Of a stretch of DNA of 64,000 bases, positions 1-8,611 are shown one piece after another (position 1 is the stretch's first letter; every line of letters begins with the position of its first letter). The notes beneath the pieces were generated by a model. The model was not told where the DNA came from, did not search any database, and worked only from the letters and a program-made list of their open reading frames with translations. A program made the translations under genes and the position numbers. The stretch lies in contig CP021371.1 of assembly GCA_002600635.1 (NCBI GenBank), positions 2,235,001 through 2,299,000 on the forward strand, given 5' to 3'. The stretch comes from Rhizobium sp. ACO-34A (lineage in GTDB: Bacteria > Pseudomonadota > Alphaproteobacteria > Rhizobiales > Rhizobiaceae).

Positions 1-1335
1 CTGGCCGCGATCTGGACGGCGATCGCCGTCGCGGACCGGATCGTCCGGCCGATCCGCCTGCTGATCGGTGCTGCCGATAACGTTGCCTCGGGCAACATGA
101 ACGTAATCGTGCCGGTTCGTTCCGCCGATGGCGACGTCGGCAGCCTGTCGCGCACCTTCAACAAGATGATTACCCAGATCCGCAGCCAGCGAGATGAAAT
201 CCTTGAGGCCAAGGACGAGGTGGACGACCGTCGGCGCTTCATCGAAGCCGTGCTTTCAGGTGTGACCGCGGCGGTTATCGGCGTGGAGGATGACGGCGTC
301 ATCACCATCGTCAATCCCTCAGCGGAATACTTCCTCGCGACGGCTTCCGAGGATCTGATCGGCCAGAAGCTCAGTCTCGTCGCGCCCGAAGTGGACCGGG
401 TTCTGGCCGAAGCCGCCGTGCGCCATCGCGGCGAATACCGCGAGCAGATCAACCTGATCCGGGGCGGCAAGGAGCGGACACTGAACGTGCAGGTCACGCG
501 CGAGGAAACCCGCGGTTCCGAAGATTCCTACGTGATCACGCTCGACGACATCACGGATCTGGTTATCGCCCAGCGCTCCACCGCGTGGGCGGACGTCGCG
601 CGCCGTATCGCCCACGAGATCAAGAACCCGCTCACCCCGATCCAGCTTTCCGCCGAACGCCTCAAGCGCCGCTACGGCAAGCATATCGCCGAGGACGACC
701 GGGCCGTTTTCGACCAGTGCACCGACACCATCGTCCGTCAGGTCGAGGACATCGGGCGCATGGTCGACGAGTTCTCCGCCTTCGCCCGGATGCCGAAGCC
801 GGCAAAGCAGAGTTCGGACCTGCGCGACGTGCTTCGCGATGCCGTATTCCTGCGCGAGATGGGCACGCACGGCATCAAGTTCACCCGCGAATTCGGCGAT
901 GAGCCGCTACAGGGCAGCTTCGATGCCCGGATGCTGGCGCAGGCTGTCGGTAACATCATCAAGAATGCGGTCGAGGCGATCGAGGCCGTGCCGAGCGAGG
1001 AGCTGCCGGATGGCGGCAGAATCACGGTGCGTTCATCCTTCGATCACCAGCAGGATCGTTTCGTCGTCGATGTGATCGACAATGGGCGCGGCCTTCCGGT
1101 GGAGAATCGGCACCGCATTCTCGAGCCCTACATGACGATGCGGGAGAAAGGCACAGGCCTGGGCCTCGCCATCGTGAAGAAGATTATTGAAGAACATGGT
1201 GGTCAGCTGGAGTTGCATGACGCTCCGGCCGATTTCGATCGGGGCAGGGGCGCGATGATCCGCATCGTCCTGCCGCGTCTTGAGACGACCGCCATGGACA
1301 ATGAAAGCGATAAGGAAAAGGTCCATGGCCTCTGA
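1..1335 (+). CDS. ntrY: Nitrogen regulation sensor histidine kinase NtrY (3' part)
   Basis: The gene is open from the first base, so its N-terminal periplasmic and membrane part lies outside the window. What remains reads as a HAMP linker (bases 1 to about 200), a PAS sensor domain (about 230-560), and a full kinase core. The dimerisation H-box AHEIKNPLTPIQ has its phospho-acceptor His at 613-615. The N box (IKNAVEAIE, near 958) and the G boxes DNGRGLP and GTGLGLAIV follow, so the catalytic ATPase domain is complete. NtrY is known in alphaproteobacteria as the membrane sensor partner of NtrX in nitrogen and redox signalling. The stop overlaps the start of ntrX by 11 bases, which implies translational coupling. 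Identity is firm from motif order and neighbour. Confidence 0.95.
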   Translation: MAAIWTAIAVADRIVRPIRLLIGAADNVASGNMNVIVPVRSADGDVGSLSRTFNKMITQIRSQRDEILEAKDEVDDRRRFIEAVLSGVTAAVIGVEDDGVITIVNPSAEYFLATASEDLIGQKLSLVAPEVDRVLAEAAVRHRGEYREQINLIRGGKERTLNVQVTREETRGSEDSYVITLDDITDLVIAQRSTAWADVARRIAHEIKNPLTPIQLSAERLKRRYGKHIAEDDRAVFDQCTDTIVRQVEDIGRMVDEFSAFARMPKPAKQSSDLRDVLRDAVFLREMGTHGIKFTREFGDEPLQGSFDARMLAQAVGNIIKNAVEAIEAVPSEELPDGGRITVRSSFDHQQDRFVVDVIDNGRGLPVENRHRILEPYMTMREKGTGLGLAIVKKIIEEHGGQLELHDAPADFDRGRGAMIRIVLPRLETTAMDNESDKEKVHGL

Positions 1336-2689
1336 TATTCTGGTAGTCGACGACGAAGAGGATATCCGCGAGATCGTCTCCGGCATCCTCAGCGATGAGG
1401 GGCATGAGACCCGCACCGCCCACGATGCCGACAGCGCACTGGCCGCGATTTCGGATCGCGCGCCGCGTCTCGTTTTTCTCGATATCTGGATGCAGGGCAG
1501 CCGGCTTGATGGCCTGTCGCTGCTGGACGAGATAAAGACGCGGCATCCCGATCTTCCCGTCGTGATGATTTCCGGTCACGGCAACATCGAGACGGCAGTC
1601 TCGGCGATCAAGCGCGGCGCTTTCGATTTCATCGAGAAGCCGTTTAAGGCGGATCGTCTGATCCTGATCGCGGAGCGTGCGCTTGAGAATTCCAAGCTCA
1701 AACGTGAGGTTTCGGAGCTGAAAAAGCGTACGGGCGATGCGGTCGAGCTGATCGGCACCTCCGTTGCCGTTTCGCAGCTTCGCCAGACGATCGACAAGGT
1801 CGCTCCGACCAACAGCCGCATCATGATTTTCGGCCCGTCCGGTTCCGGCAAGGAACTGGTTGCGCGCATGATCCACAAGCGATCGAGCCGTGCGAGCGGT
1901 CCCTTTGTGACGCTCAATGCAGCCGCGATCACTCCTGACAGGATGGAGGTCGCGCTGTTCGGCACCGAGGGCACGCCCGGCCAGCCACGTCGCATCGGTG
2001 CGCTCGAGGAGGCCCACCGGGGTATCCTCTATCTCGATGAGATCGGCGAGATGCCGCGCGAGACCCAGAACAAGATCCTTCGGGTTCTGGTCGAGCAGCA
2101 GTTCGAACGCGTCGGTGGTTCCAAGCGTGTCAAGGTCGATGTGCGGGTCATCTCGTCTTCCGCCTACAACCTCGAAGGCATGATCGCGGAAGGCCAATTC
2201 CGGGAAGACCTGTTCCACCGGCTTGCCGTCGTGCCGATCAAGGTCCCGGCGCTCGCAGAGCGGCGCGAGGACATCCCCTTCCTCGTCGACATGTTCATGC
2301 GCCAGGTCTCCGAGCAGGCCGGCATCCGTCAGCGGCGGATCGGCGATGATGCGATGGCGGTGCTGCAGGCCAATGACTGGCCGGGAAACATCCGCCAGCT
2401 GCGCAACAACATCGAGCGCCTGATGATCCTTGCGCAGGGGGACAGCCCGGATACGCCGATTTCCGCCGAGATCCTGCCGCAGGACCTGTCGGAAATGCTG
2501 CCGAAGGTCTCGACCCGCAACGATACCCATATCATGACGCTGCCCCTGCGCGAGGCGCGTGAAATGTTCGAACGCGATTACCTGATCGCGCAGATCAACC
2601 GTTTTGGCGGGAATATCTCACGCACGGCCGAGTTTGTCGGCATGGAACGCTCTGCGCTTCATCGCAAACTGAAGTCGCTTGGCGTATAA
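1325..2689 (+). CDS. ntrX: Nitrogen assimilation response regulator NtrX
   Basis: A 454-residue response regulator. The start ATG at 1325 gives the normal receiver N-terminus MASDILVVDDEEDI; the longer open frame upstream only adds sequence that overlaps ntrY. The receiver domain has acidic residues 9-10 and phospho-acceptor Asp53 (FLDIWM). An AAA+ ATPase domain follows, with Walker A GPSGSGKE and Walker B ILYLDEIGE, and a Fis-type helix-turn-helix ends the protein (NISRTAEFVGMERSALHRKL). Between the Walker motifs, the sigma-54 contact loop GAFTGA is absent and the segment reads EGTPGQ. Activation of sigma-54 holoenzyme in the usual way is therefore unlikely, which agrees with what is known for NtrX proteins. 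It is cotranscribed with ntrY. Confidence 0.96.
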   Translation: MASDILVVDDEEDIREIVSGILSDEGHETRTAHDADSALAAISDRAPRLVFLDIWMQGSRLDGLSLLDEIKTRHPDLPVVMISGHGNIETAVSAIKRGAFDFIEKPFKADRLILIAERALENSKLKREVSELKKRTGDAVELIGTSVAVSQLRQTIDKVAPTNSRIMIFGPSGSGKELVARMIHKRSSRASGPFVTLNAAAITPDRMEVALFGTEGTPGQPRRIGALEEAHRGILYLDEIGEMPRETQNKILRVLVEQQFERVGGSKRVKVDVRVISSSAYNLEGMIAEGQFREDLFHRLAVVPIKVPALAERREDIPFLVDMFMRQVSEQAGIRQRRIGDDAMAVLQANDWPGNIRQLRNNIERLMILAQGDSPDTPISAEILPQDLSEMLPKVSTRNDTHIMTLPLREAREMFERDYLIAQINRFGGNISRTAEFVGMERSALHRKLKSLGV

Positions 2690-2748
2690 GTCATGCGGCG
2701 GGGCGGCCCTGATCGGGCCGCCTGATTCCCATCGCTTGAAGAGGCATC

Positions 2749-4125
2749 ATGAAAGTCATCATCTGCGGGGCGGGACAGGTCGGCTACGGTATCGCGGAGC
2801 GCTTGTCCCAGGAGGACAATGACGTCTCGGTGATCGATACCTCGGCGTCTCTGGTCGCGCATATCACGGAGACGCTCGACGTCCGTGGTTATGTCGGCCA
2901 CGGCGCTCATCCCGACATGCTGGCGAAGGCCGGCGCCGACGATGCTGACATGATCATCGCTGTGACGCTCTACGACGAGGTGAATATCGTCGCCTGCGAG
3001 GTCGCGCATGCGCTTTTCAACGTGCCGACCAAGATCGCACGCATCCGCGCCCAGAATTACATGCGGCCGGAATATGCCGACCTCTTCAGCCGGGAACACA
3101 TCTCGATCGACGTGACGATCTCGCCGGAGATCGAAGTGGGCAAGATGGTCCTGAGGCGTATCTCTTTCCCCGGCGCGACGGATATCGTCCGCTTTGCGGA
3201 AGATCATATTGCCATGGTTGCCATCGAATGCATGGAGGATTGCCCGGTCCTCAATACGCCTCTGCATCAGTTGAGCCAGCTGTTCCCGGACCTGATGGCG
3301 ACGGTGACAGCGATCTATCGCAACGGCAGGCTTCATGTCGCGCAATCCAACGACCAGTTGCTGGTCGGCGATCTTGCCTATGTCATCTGCCAGCGCGACC
3401 ATACGCGCCGCACACTTGGTCTGTTCGGTCATGACGAGCAGGAAGCCGGCCGTATCATCATCGCCGGCGGCGGCAATATCGGGCAATACGTCGCTCGCAC
3501 GATCGAGAAGATGCAACCGCGGACGCGGATCAAGATCATCGAAAGCGACCGCGAACGGGCGGTCGCGATTTCGGAAAAGCTGAAGAGCACCATTGTCCTT
3601 CATGGTTCCGCGCTCGATCAGGCGATCCTGCAGCAGGCCGATATTCAGGAAGCCGATCTGATGGTGACCCTCACCAACAACGATCAGATCAATATTCTCG
3701 GGGCTGCCATGGCCAAGCGCATGGGCTGCCGCTCGACCATGGCGCTGATCAACAATCCGGGTTTTCAGGAACTGGCAACGGGCGTCGGTATCGACGCCCA
3801 CATCAATCCGCGCGCCGTGACGATCTCGCGTGTTCTCCAGCATGTCCGCAAGGGGCGTATCCTGTCGGTCTACGCTGTGCAGAAGGGCATGGCGGAGGTG
3901 ATCGAGGCCGAAGCGCTGGAGACCTCTCCGCTTGTCGGACGGCCTTTCCGCGATCTCGACCTGCCGCCGGGGCTTCGCATCGGTGCGATCTATCGCGACA
4001 AGGCGGTGATCCGGCCGAACGGCGACACGCGGATCAAGGCGAAGGACAGGGTGGTCATGTTCGCCACCGCCGATGCCGTCCGCGTTGTCGAACAGATGTT
4101 CCGCGTTTCCATCCAGTATTTCTAG
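2749..4125 (+). CDS. trkA: Trk potassium transport regulatory protein TrkA
   Basis: A 458-residue peripheral membrane protein that binds NAD(H) and gates Trk-type potassium channels. It has two tandem RCK modules. The first Rossmann motif GAGQVGYG is at residues 7-14; the second, GGGNIGQY, begins near residue 239. Each is followed by an RCK_C ligand-binding segment, and the length matches the family. A GAAGAGG ribosome site sits just upstream of the ATG. The gene lies 59 bases after ntrX in the same direction, the usual order in Rhizobiales, so it may be read from the ntr operon. No TrkH partner is in the window. Confidence 0.95.
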   Translation: MKVIICGAGQVGYGIAERLSQEDNDVSVIDTSASLVAHITETLDVRGYVGHGAHPDMLAKAGADDADMIIAVTLYDEVNIVACEVAHALFNVPTKIARIRAQNYMRPEYADLFSREHISIDVTISPEIEVGKMVLRRISFPGATDIVRFAEDHIAMVAIECMEDCPVLNTPLHQLSQLFPDLMATVTAIYRNGRLHVAQSNDQLLVGDLAYVICQRDHTRRTLGLFGHDEQEAGRIIIAGGGNIGQYVARTIEKMQPRTRIKIIESDRERAVAISEKLKSTIVLHGSALDQAILQQADIQEADLMVTLTNNDQINILGAAMAKRMGCRSTMALINNPGFQELATGVGIDAHINPRAVTISRVLQHVRKGRILSVYAVQKGMAEVIEAEALETSPLVGRPFRDLDLPPGLRIGAIYRDKAVIRPNGDTRIKAKDRVVMFATADAVRVVEQMFRVSIQYF

Positions 4126-4221
4126 AGCATAATCCGACCGGAGTGAAACGAGGATCGACAAGATTATGCTTCAAAAAGAAAACCTTAGAGCGCCGACCTG
4201 ATTCCATCGGATCGGCGCTCT
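4126..4221. repeat. Double-hairpin intergenic palindrome (RIME-like)
   Basis: Two inverted repeats sit back to back in the trkA-dat gap. The first has perfect 9-base arms, AGCATAATC (4126-4134) and GATTATGCT (4162-4170). The second has perfect 10-base arms, AGAGCGCCGA (4187-4196) and TCGGCGCTCT (4212-4221). This layout, opening with AGAGCAT just after a stop codon, resembles the mosaic palindromic elements scattered between genes in rhizobial genomes. It may also act as a transcription barrier or mRNA stabiliser after trkA. The assignment to a repeat family is from memory, and no second copy was found by eye in this window. Confidence 0.6.
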
Positions 4222-4253
4222 AATCTCGAAAATCCAGTTTCCGGAAGGCCGTC

Positions 4254-5117
4254 ATGCCGAGAATTGCCTATGTCAATGGTCGCTATGTCCAGCATAACAA
4301 GGCCAGTGTTCACATTGAGGACCGCGGTTACCAGCTCGCCGATGGCGTCTATGAAGTCTGTGAGATTCGTCACGGGCTGATCGTGGATCTGACCCGGCAT
4401 CTCGATCGTCTCGACCGTTCCCTTTCGGAAATCCGCATTCGCCCGCCGATGTCGCGCGCGGCGCTGGTGCAGGTGATCCGCGAGGTTGCCCGTCGCAATC
4501 ATGTGAAGAACGGATTGTTCTATCTGCAGGTGACGCGCGGAGTTGCGAGGCGTGACCACGCCTTTCCGTCTGCGGATACACCGGCGTCGCTGGTGGTGAC
4601 GGCCAAGAGTACCGATCCCTCGGTGATCGCCAGCAAGAACGCCACCGGTATCAAGGCGATCACCTTGCCGGACAACCGTTGGGACCGCGTGGATATCAAG
4701 ACGGTCGGCCTCCTGCCCAATGCGCTCGCCCGTCAGACGGCAAAGGAAGCAGGAGCACAGGAGGCGATTTTCATCGATGCCCGGGGCATGGTGACGGAGG
4801 GCGCGGCGACCAATGTCTGGATCGTCGACGCTGAAGGTCATCTCGTCACCCGACCGGCTGAACACGGTATCCTGCGTGGCATCACGCGCACGACGCTGAT
4901 GGACGTGGCAAAGACGTTGGGGATCTCGATCCACGAACGGGAATTCTCGCGCGAGGAAATGCTTGAAGCGCGCGAGGTGTTCATTACCGCTGCGACCAGT
5001 ATTTGCTTTCCAATCGTCGAAATCGACGGGATTTCTATCGCTAATGGCCATCCCGGAACGATTTCGGAGAAAATCCGCGGCGCCTTTTTCGAGATTGCGG
5101 AAAAGACGGCGATTTGA
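4254..5117 (+). CDS. dat: D-amino-acid transaminase (PLP class IV)
   Basis: A 287-residue fold-type IV PLP aminotransferase, most like D-alanine transaminase, which exchanges amino groups between D-amino acids and 2-oxo acids. Visible family signatures are the N-terminal YVNGRYV and EDRGYQLADGVYEV segments, the probable Schiff-base lysine in DIKTVGLL (Lys149), and the C-terminal phosphate-binding stretch TEGAATNVWIVD. Length is typical. It stands between trkA and hfq, a conserved spot in rhizobia. D-alanine made here could feed peptidoglycan, but branched-chain or aminodeoxychorismate activity cannot be fully excluded from sequence alone. Confidence 0.88.
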   Translation: MPRIAYVNGRYVQHNKASVHIEDRGYQLADGVYEVCEIRHGLIVDLTRHLDRLDRSLSEIRIRPPMSRAALVQVIREVARRNHVKNGLFYLQVTRGVARRDHAFPSADTPASLVVTAKSTDPSVIASKNATGIKAITLPDNRWDRVDIKTVGLLPNALARQTAKEAGAQEAIFIDARGMVTEGAATNVWIVDAEGHLVTRPAEHGILRGITRTTLMDVAKTLGISIHEREFSREEMLEAREVFITAATSICFPIVEIDGISIANGHPGTISEKIRGAFFEIAEKTAI

Positions 5118-5226
5118 TACCACCTTCACGGTGAAGGGCCTATCAGGGACAGTCCTTACAAGGCTGATAAGCTTAAAGAATAATTATACCGGCCAATGAG
5201 CCGGCAAGAAAGAAAGAAGCGACGCT

Positions 5227-5478
5227 ATGGCGGAACGTTCTCAGAATCTGCAGGATCTATTTCTCAACACCGTCCGCAAACAGAAGATTTCGTTGACGAT
5301 CTTCCTGATCAACGGCGTCAAGCTCACCGGCGTTGTGACCTCCTTCGACAATTTCTGCGTTCTGCTGCGTCGCGACGGTCATTCGCAACTGGTCTACAAG
5401 CACGCCATCTCGACCATCATGCCGGGCCAGCCCATGCAGATGTTTGAAAGCGAAGATAACGCTTCGTCACAGGATTGA
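5227..5478 (+). CDS. hfq: RNA chaperone Hfq
   Basis: An 83-residue Sm-like protein that forms a hexameric ring and pairs small RNAs with mRNAs. The Sm1 region ([20 protein letters not shown], residues 19-38) and the Sm2 signature YKHAISTI are intact. The C-terminal tail is short and acidic ([10 protein letters not shown]), as usual in alphaproteobacteria. The coding sequence follows a 109-base gap with an A/T-rich stretch that could hold its promoter. Its 3' end overlaps the longest open frame of hflX. The hfq-hflX order is widely conserved. Confidence 0.98.
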   Translation: MAERSQNLQDLFLNTVRKQKISLTIFLINGVKLTGVVTSFDNFCVLLRRDGHSQLVYKHAISTIMPGQPMQMFESEDNASSQD

Positions 5479-6874
5479 AGCCATAACCACTCGCGACACC
5501 AAAAACGATTCGATCATCCCGGAAAATGAAAAGCACCGGGATGACATGTGCGCCGTTGTCATCGTACCCGTCCTGAAGCAGGCGCGGGGCGGGGCTGGAG
5601 CCGAAACGGTTGCTCCCACGCGTTCCAATGAGAGCCGGCTGGAAGAGGCCATCGGTCTTGCAAGGGCCATCGACCTCACGATTGCCGCGGGCATCATCGT
5701 GCCCGTCAACCAGCCGCGGCCGGCAACGCTTCTCGGAACCGGCAAGATCGAGGAAGTGTCGGCGCTTCTCGATGAGCACAATGCCGGCCTTGTGATCGTA
5801 GATCATCCCTTGACGCCCGTACAACAGCGCAACCTCGAGAAGGAATGGCGCGCCAAGGTCATCGACCGCACCGGTCTCATTCTGGAAATCTTCGGCCGCC
5901 GCGCCTCCACCAAGGAAGGCACGCTGCAGGTCGAGCTTGCCCACCTCAACTACCAGAAGGGCCGACTGGTCCGAAGCTGGACCCACCTTGAGCGCCAGCG
6001 CGGTGGTGCCGGCTTCATGGGTGGTCCGGGTGAAACCCAGATCGAAGCCGACCGCCGTCTCTTGCAGGACCGGATCGTCCGGCTCGAACGCGAACTGGAA
6101 CAGGTCGTCCGGACGCGCCAGCTGCATCGTGCCAAGCGCCGCAAGGTACCGCATCCTATCGTGGCGCTGGTCGGCTACACCAACGCAGGCAAGTCGACGC
6201 TGTTCAACCGTATCACCGGTGCCGGGGTGCTGGCCGAGGACATGCTGTTCGCGACGCTTGATCCCACTTTGCGCCGCATGAAGCTGCCTCATGGCCGCAC
6301 GGTCATCCTCTCTGATACGGTAGGCTTCATCTCCGACCTGCCGACCCATCTGGTCGCCGCCTTCCGAGCCACGCTCGAAGAGGTATTGGAAGCCGACCTC
6401 ATCCTGCACGTGCGGGATATGTCGGACCCGGATAATGCGGCGCAATCCACGGACGTGCTGCGCATTCTCGACGATCTCGGCATCGACGAGAAGGAGAGGG
6501 CGGAGCGTATTATCGAGGTCTGGAACAAGATCGACCGCCTCGATCCGGAAAGCCATGACGCGATCCTGCAGAAGGCCCAGAGCCGGGAGAACGTCATTCC
6601 TGCGTCTGCGATGTCGGGCGAGGGCGTCGATCGGTTGATGGACGTGATTTCCGAGCGCCTTTCGGGTGTCCTGACCGAAACGACGGTCGTCGTTCCTGCG
6701 GACAAGCATGCGTTGATTTCCTGGGCCTATGAAAACGCCATCGTCGACAGTCGAGAGGACCACGAAGACGGCACCGTCAGCCTCGATCTGCGCCTCACGG
6801 AACGTCAGGCGCTGGAACTCGAGCGCAAGCTCGGCGGTGGCCCGAAGCGGGAAAAGGAAGACTGGGAGCGGTAG
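5444..6874 (+). CDS. hflX: Ribosome-associated GTPase HflX
   Basis: A GTPase that binds the large ribosomal subunit and helps split or rescue stalled ribosomes. An N-terminal HflX domain and a glycine-rich linker ([15 protein letters not shown]) precede the G domain, which carries G1 [10 protein letters not shown]3 DTVGF and G4 NKID. The longest frame starts at 5444, inside hfq, and gives 476 residues. A later ATG at 5546 (residue 35) begins [12 protein letters not shown], where the conserved part starts, so the true start may be there or at an intermediate codon. It is cotranscribed with hfq. The 3' end faces mazG across 30 bases. Confidence 0.93.
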   Translation: MKAKITLRHRIEAITTRDTKNDSIIPENEKHRDDMCAVVIVPVLKQARGGAGAETVAPTRSNESRLEEAIGLARAIDLTIAAGIIVPVNQPRPATLLGTGKIEEVSALLDEHNAGLVIVDHPLTPVQQRNLEKEWRAKVIDRTGLILEIFGRRASTKEGTLQVELAHLNYQKGRLVRSWTHLERQRGGAGFMGGPGETQIEADRRLLQDRIVRLERELEQVVRTRQLHRAKRRKVPHPIVALVGYTNAGKSTLFNRITGAGVLAEDMLFATLDPTLRRMKLPHGRTVILSDTVGFISDLPTHLVAAFRATLEEVLEADLILHVRDMSDPDNAAQSTDVLRILDDLGIDEKERAERIIEVWNKIDRLDPESHDAILQKAQSRENVIPASAMSGEGVDRLMDVISERLSGVLTETTVVVPADKHALISWAYENAIVDSREDHEDGTVSLDLRLTERQALELERKLGGGPKREKEDWER

Positions 6875-6904
6875 TGCCGGGCTTCGGGCTCGGATCTTTG
6901 GGCG

Positions 6905-7741
6905 TCAGTCCAGCTGACGCTCGATCGCCTTCGCAGCCTGCCAGAGCTCTTCCATTCGCTCCAGCGTCGCATCTTCCAGTGTTTCAGAATTTTCTTTAAG
7001 AGAATTTTCTATATAACTGAAACGGCGGCGGAACTTGGTATTCGTTCCGCGGAGTGCCTGTTCCGGGTCCGCATCCACATGGCGGCCGATGTTGACGAGG
7101 GCGAAGATCAGGTCGCCGAGTTCGTCGGTGATCTTTTCCGGCTTTCCTTCGGCCAGCGCCTCGCGCAGTTCGGTGATTTCCTCCTCGATCTTGTCGAGGA
7201 TCGGTTCTGGTTCCGACCAGTCGAAGCCGACCTTGGCGGCGCGCTCCTGCAGCTTCAATGCTTCGGTGAGCGCCGGGAAGCTCCGCTGCACGTCACCGAG
7301 GTGACCGGCCTTCACGTCGTGTTCGGCGGTACCGCGCAGCGCCCGCCGTTCGGCCCGTTCTCGCTTTTCCTGCCGCTTGATCTCATCCCATTGAGCTTTC
7401 ACGCTTTCCGGCGTGTCCGCGTCGGAGACGGCGAAAACATGCGGATGCCGGCGGATCATCTTTCGCGTGATGGCCTCGACCACGTCACCGAAGGAGAAAA
7501 GACCTGCCTCTTCGCCCATGCGGGCATGGAACACCACCTGAAGCAACAGGTCACCCAGCTCCTCGCAGAGATCGTCGGGATCGTTGCGTTCGATGGCGTC
7601 GGCAACCTCATAAGCTTCCTCGACCGTATAAGGCTTGATGGTCTCGAAGGTCTGGACAATGTCCCACGGGCAGCCGGTTTTCGGATCGCGAAGCGCTGCC
7701 ATGATCTCGATCAGGCGTGAGATGTCCTTGGAGGGTTCCAT
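6905..7741 (-). CDS. mazG: Nucleoside triphosphate pyrophosphohydrolase MazG
   Basis: A 278-residue all-alpha NTP pyrophosphatase that hydrolyses (d)NTPs to monophosphates as a housekeeping activity. Two MazG domains are visible: an N-terminal one opening with RDPKTGCPWD and carrying the EEAYEVADAIE and EELGDLLLQVV acidic helices, and a C-terminal one with EEEITELREAL and DELGDLIFALVN. The EExxE plus ExxD arrangement for magnesium is complete in both. The gene is convergent with hflX, and the next gene upstream on the same strand ends 17 bases before its start, so the pair may be one transcript. Confidence 0.95.
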   Translation of the reverse strand: MEPSKDISRLIEIMAALRDPKTGCPWDIVQTFETIKPYTVEEAYEVADAIERNDPDDLCEELGDLLLQVVFHARMGEEAGLFSFGDVVEAITRKMIRRHPHVFAVSDADTPESVKAQWDEIKRQEKRERAERRALRGTAEHDVKAGHLGDVQRSFPALTEALKLQERAAKVGFDWSEPEPILDKIEEEITELREALAEGKPEKITDELGDLIFALVNIGRHVDADPEQALRGTNTKFRRRFSYIENSLKENSETLEDATLERMEELWQAAKAIERQLD

Positions 7742-7758
7742 GCGGTCGTCCTGCCTGC

Positions 7759-8358
7759 TCAGTTGAGCGGAATGTCGTTATCCGATTTCCCGGACTGATA
7801 CTGCCCGGAGAGGCGGTCGTAGATCGCGCGAATGCGCCTGGACTGTTCCCTCAGGCTCTCCCGTTCCGCCGTGTCCTTCACGGCCACCAGATCGGACAGC
7901 GCATAGGAATTCCAGAAGGCGTTCGACTTGCGATAGCCGCCGGGCTCCAACCCGAAGACCTCCTTGAGAATCTTCAGGTCATGCGGGATCGCGAAAGCAT
8001 CGCGGCTGTCCTCGTGACTGAAGAAGTAATAGAAATTGTCGAAACCGGCCCAGGTGATCGCCGACATGCACATGGTGCAGGGTTCGTGAGTCGAGAGAAA
8101 AATCAGGTCCTTGGTCGAAGGCTTTTCGCCGAGTTCGTAGAAGCGTTTCAGCGTATGGACTTCGCCATGCCACAACGGATTCTCGAGCTCATTGTTGGTT
8201 TCCGCCAGCACCAGCGACAGGTCGGATTTCCTGAGGATCGCCGCACCGAAAACCTTGTTGCCGGCCGCAACTCCCGCCTCCGTCAGGGGGAGGATGTCGT
8301 GCTCGATGACATCGAGCAGGCGAGAAGTGATATCCGTCATATGTAGCTGTGTCCCCAT
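7759..8358 (-). CDS. CMP/dCMP-type zinc-dependent deaminase
   Basis: A 199-residue protein of the cytidine/deoxycytidylate deaminase fold. The zinc-binding elements are present: HGE (in LWHGEVHTL, near residue 69) and PCTMC (near residue 93), giving one His and two Cys ligands plus the catalytic Glu. It is longer than TadA or guanine deaminases, with an extra C-terminal helix region (residues 150-199), so the substrate is not evident. The first ATG gives MGTQLHMTDITS; a second in-frame ATG at residue 7 is equally plausible. It sits 17 bases upstream of mazG on the same strand. Both act on nucleotides, which suggests but does not prove a shared salvage or sanitation role. Confidence 0.8.
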   Translation of the reverse strand: MGTQLHMTDITSRLLDVIEHDILPLTEAGVAAGNKVFGAAILRKSDLSLVLAETNNELENPLWHGEVHTLKRFYELGEKPSTKDLIFLSTHEPCTMCMSAITWAGFDNFYYFFSHEDSRDAFAIPHDLKILKEVFGLEPGGYRKSNAFWNSYALSDLVAVKDTAERESLREQSRRIRAIYDRLSGQYQSGKSDNDIPLN

Positions 8359-8475
8359 GGCTTGCTGCGGTGCGATCCTATCGTCGGCCTGATGGGGTCG
8401 AAAGGAAAAAACATCGTTTGTCGCCAGCTTTTTTCAATACGAAATCCCAATTAACCGATAGAAATTGTAGATTTA

Positions 8476-8585
8476 TCACCCTTCGGTGACTTTTGCTCGC
8501 ATCCGTGGAAAGCCTAGCAAAGAAATGTGCGGTGCCGAGCGACGGGGGATTTCTGTTTCTTCTATCACCTGCTCAAAAAGGTGAT
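8476..8585. promoter_or_regulatory. Candidate operator pair upstream of cysG
   Basis: The 253-base gap between the deaminase and cysG contains two inverted repeats built from the same half-site. One is TCACC-N4-GGTGA (8476-8489). The other is ATCACCT-N8-AGGTGAT (8564-8585), ending 26 bases before the GTG at 8612. Two copies of ATCACC/GGTGAT about 95 bases apart upstream of a sulfur-assimilation operon suggest regulator binding, though either could be a simple RNA hairpin. The regulator is not identifiable here. Confidence 0.4.
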
Positions 8586-8611
8586 ATTGGCGCTCACTAC
8601 ACAACTGGATC

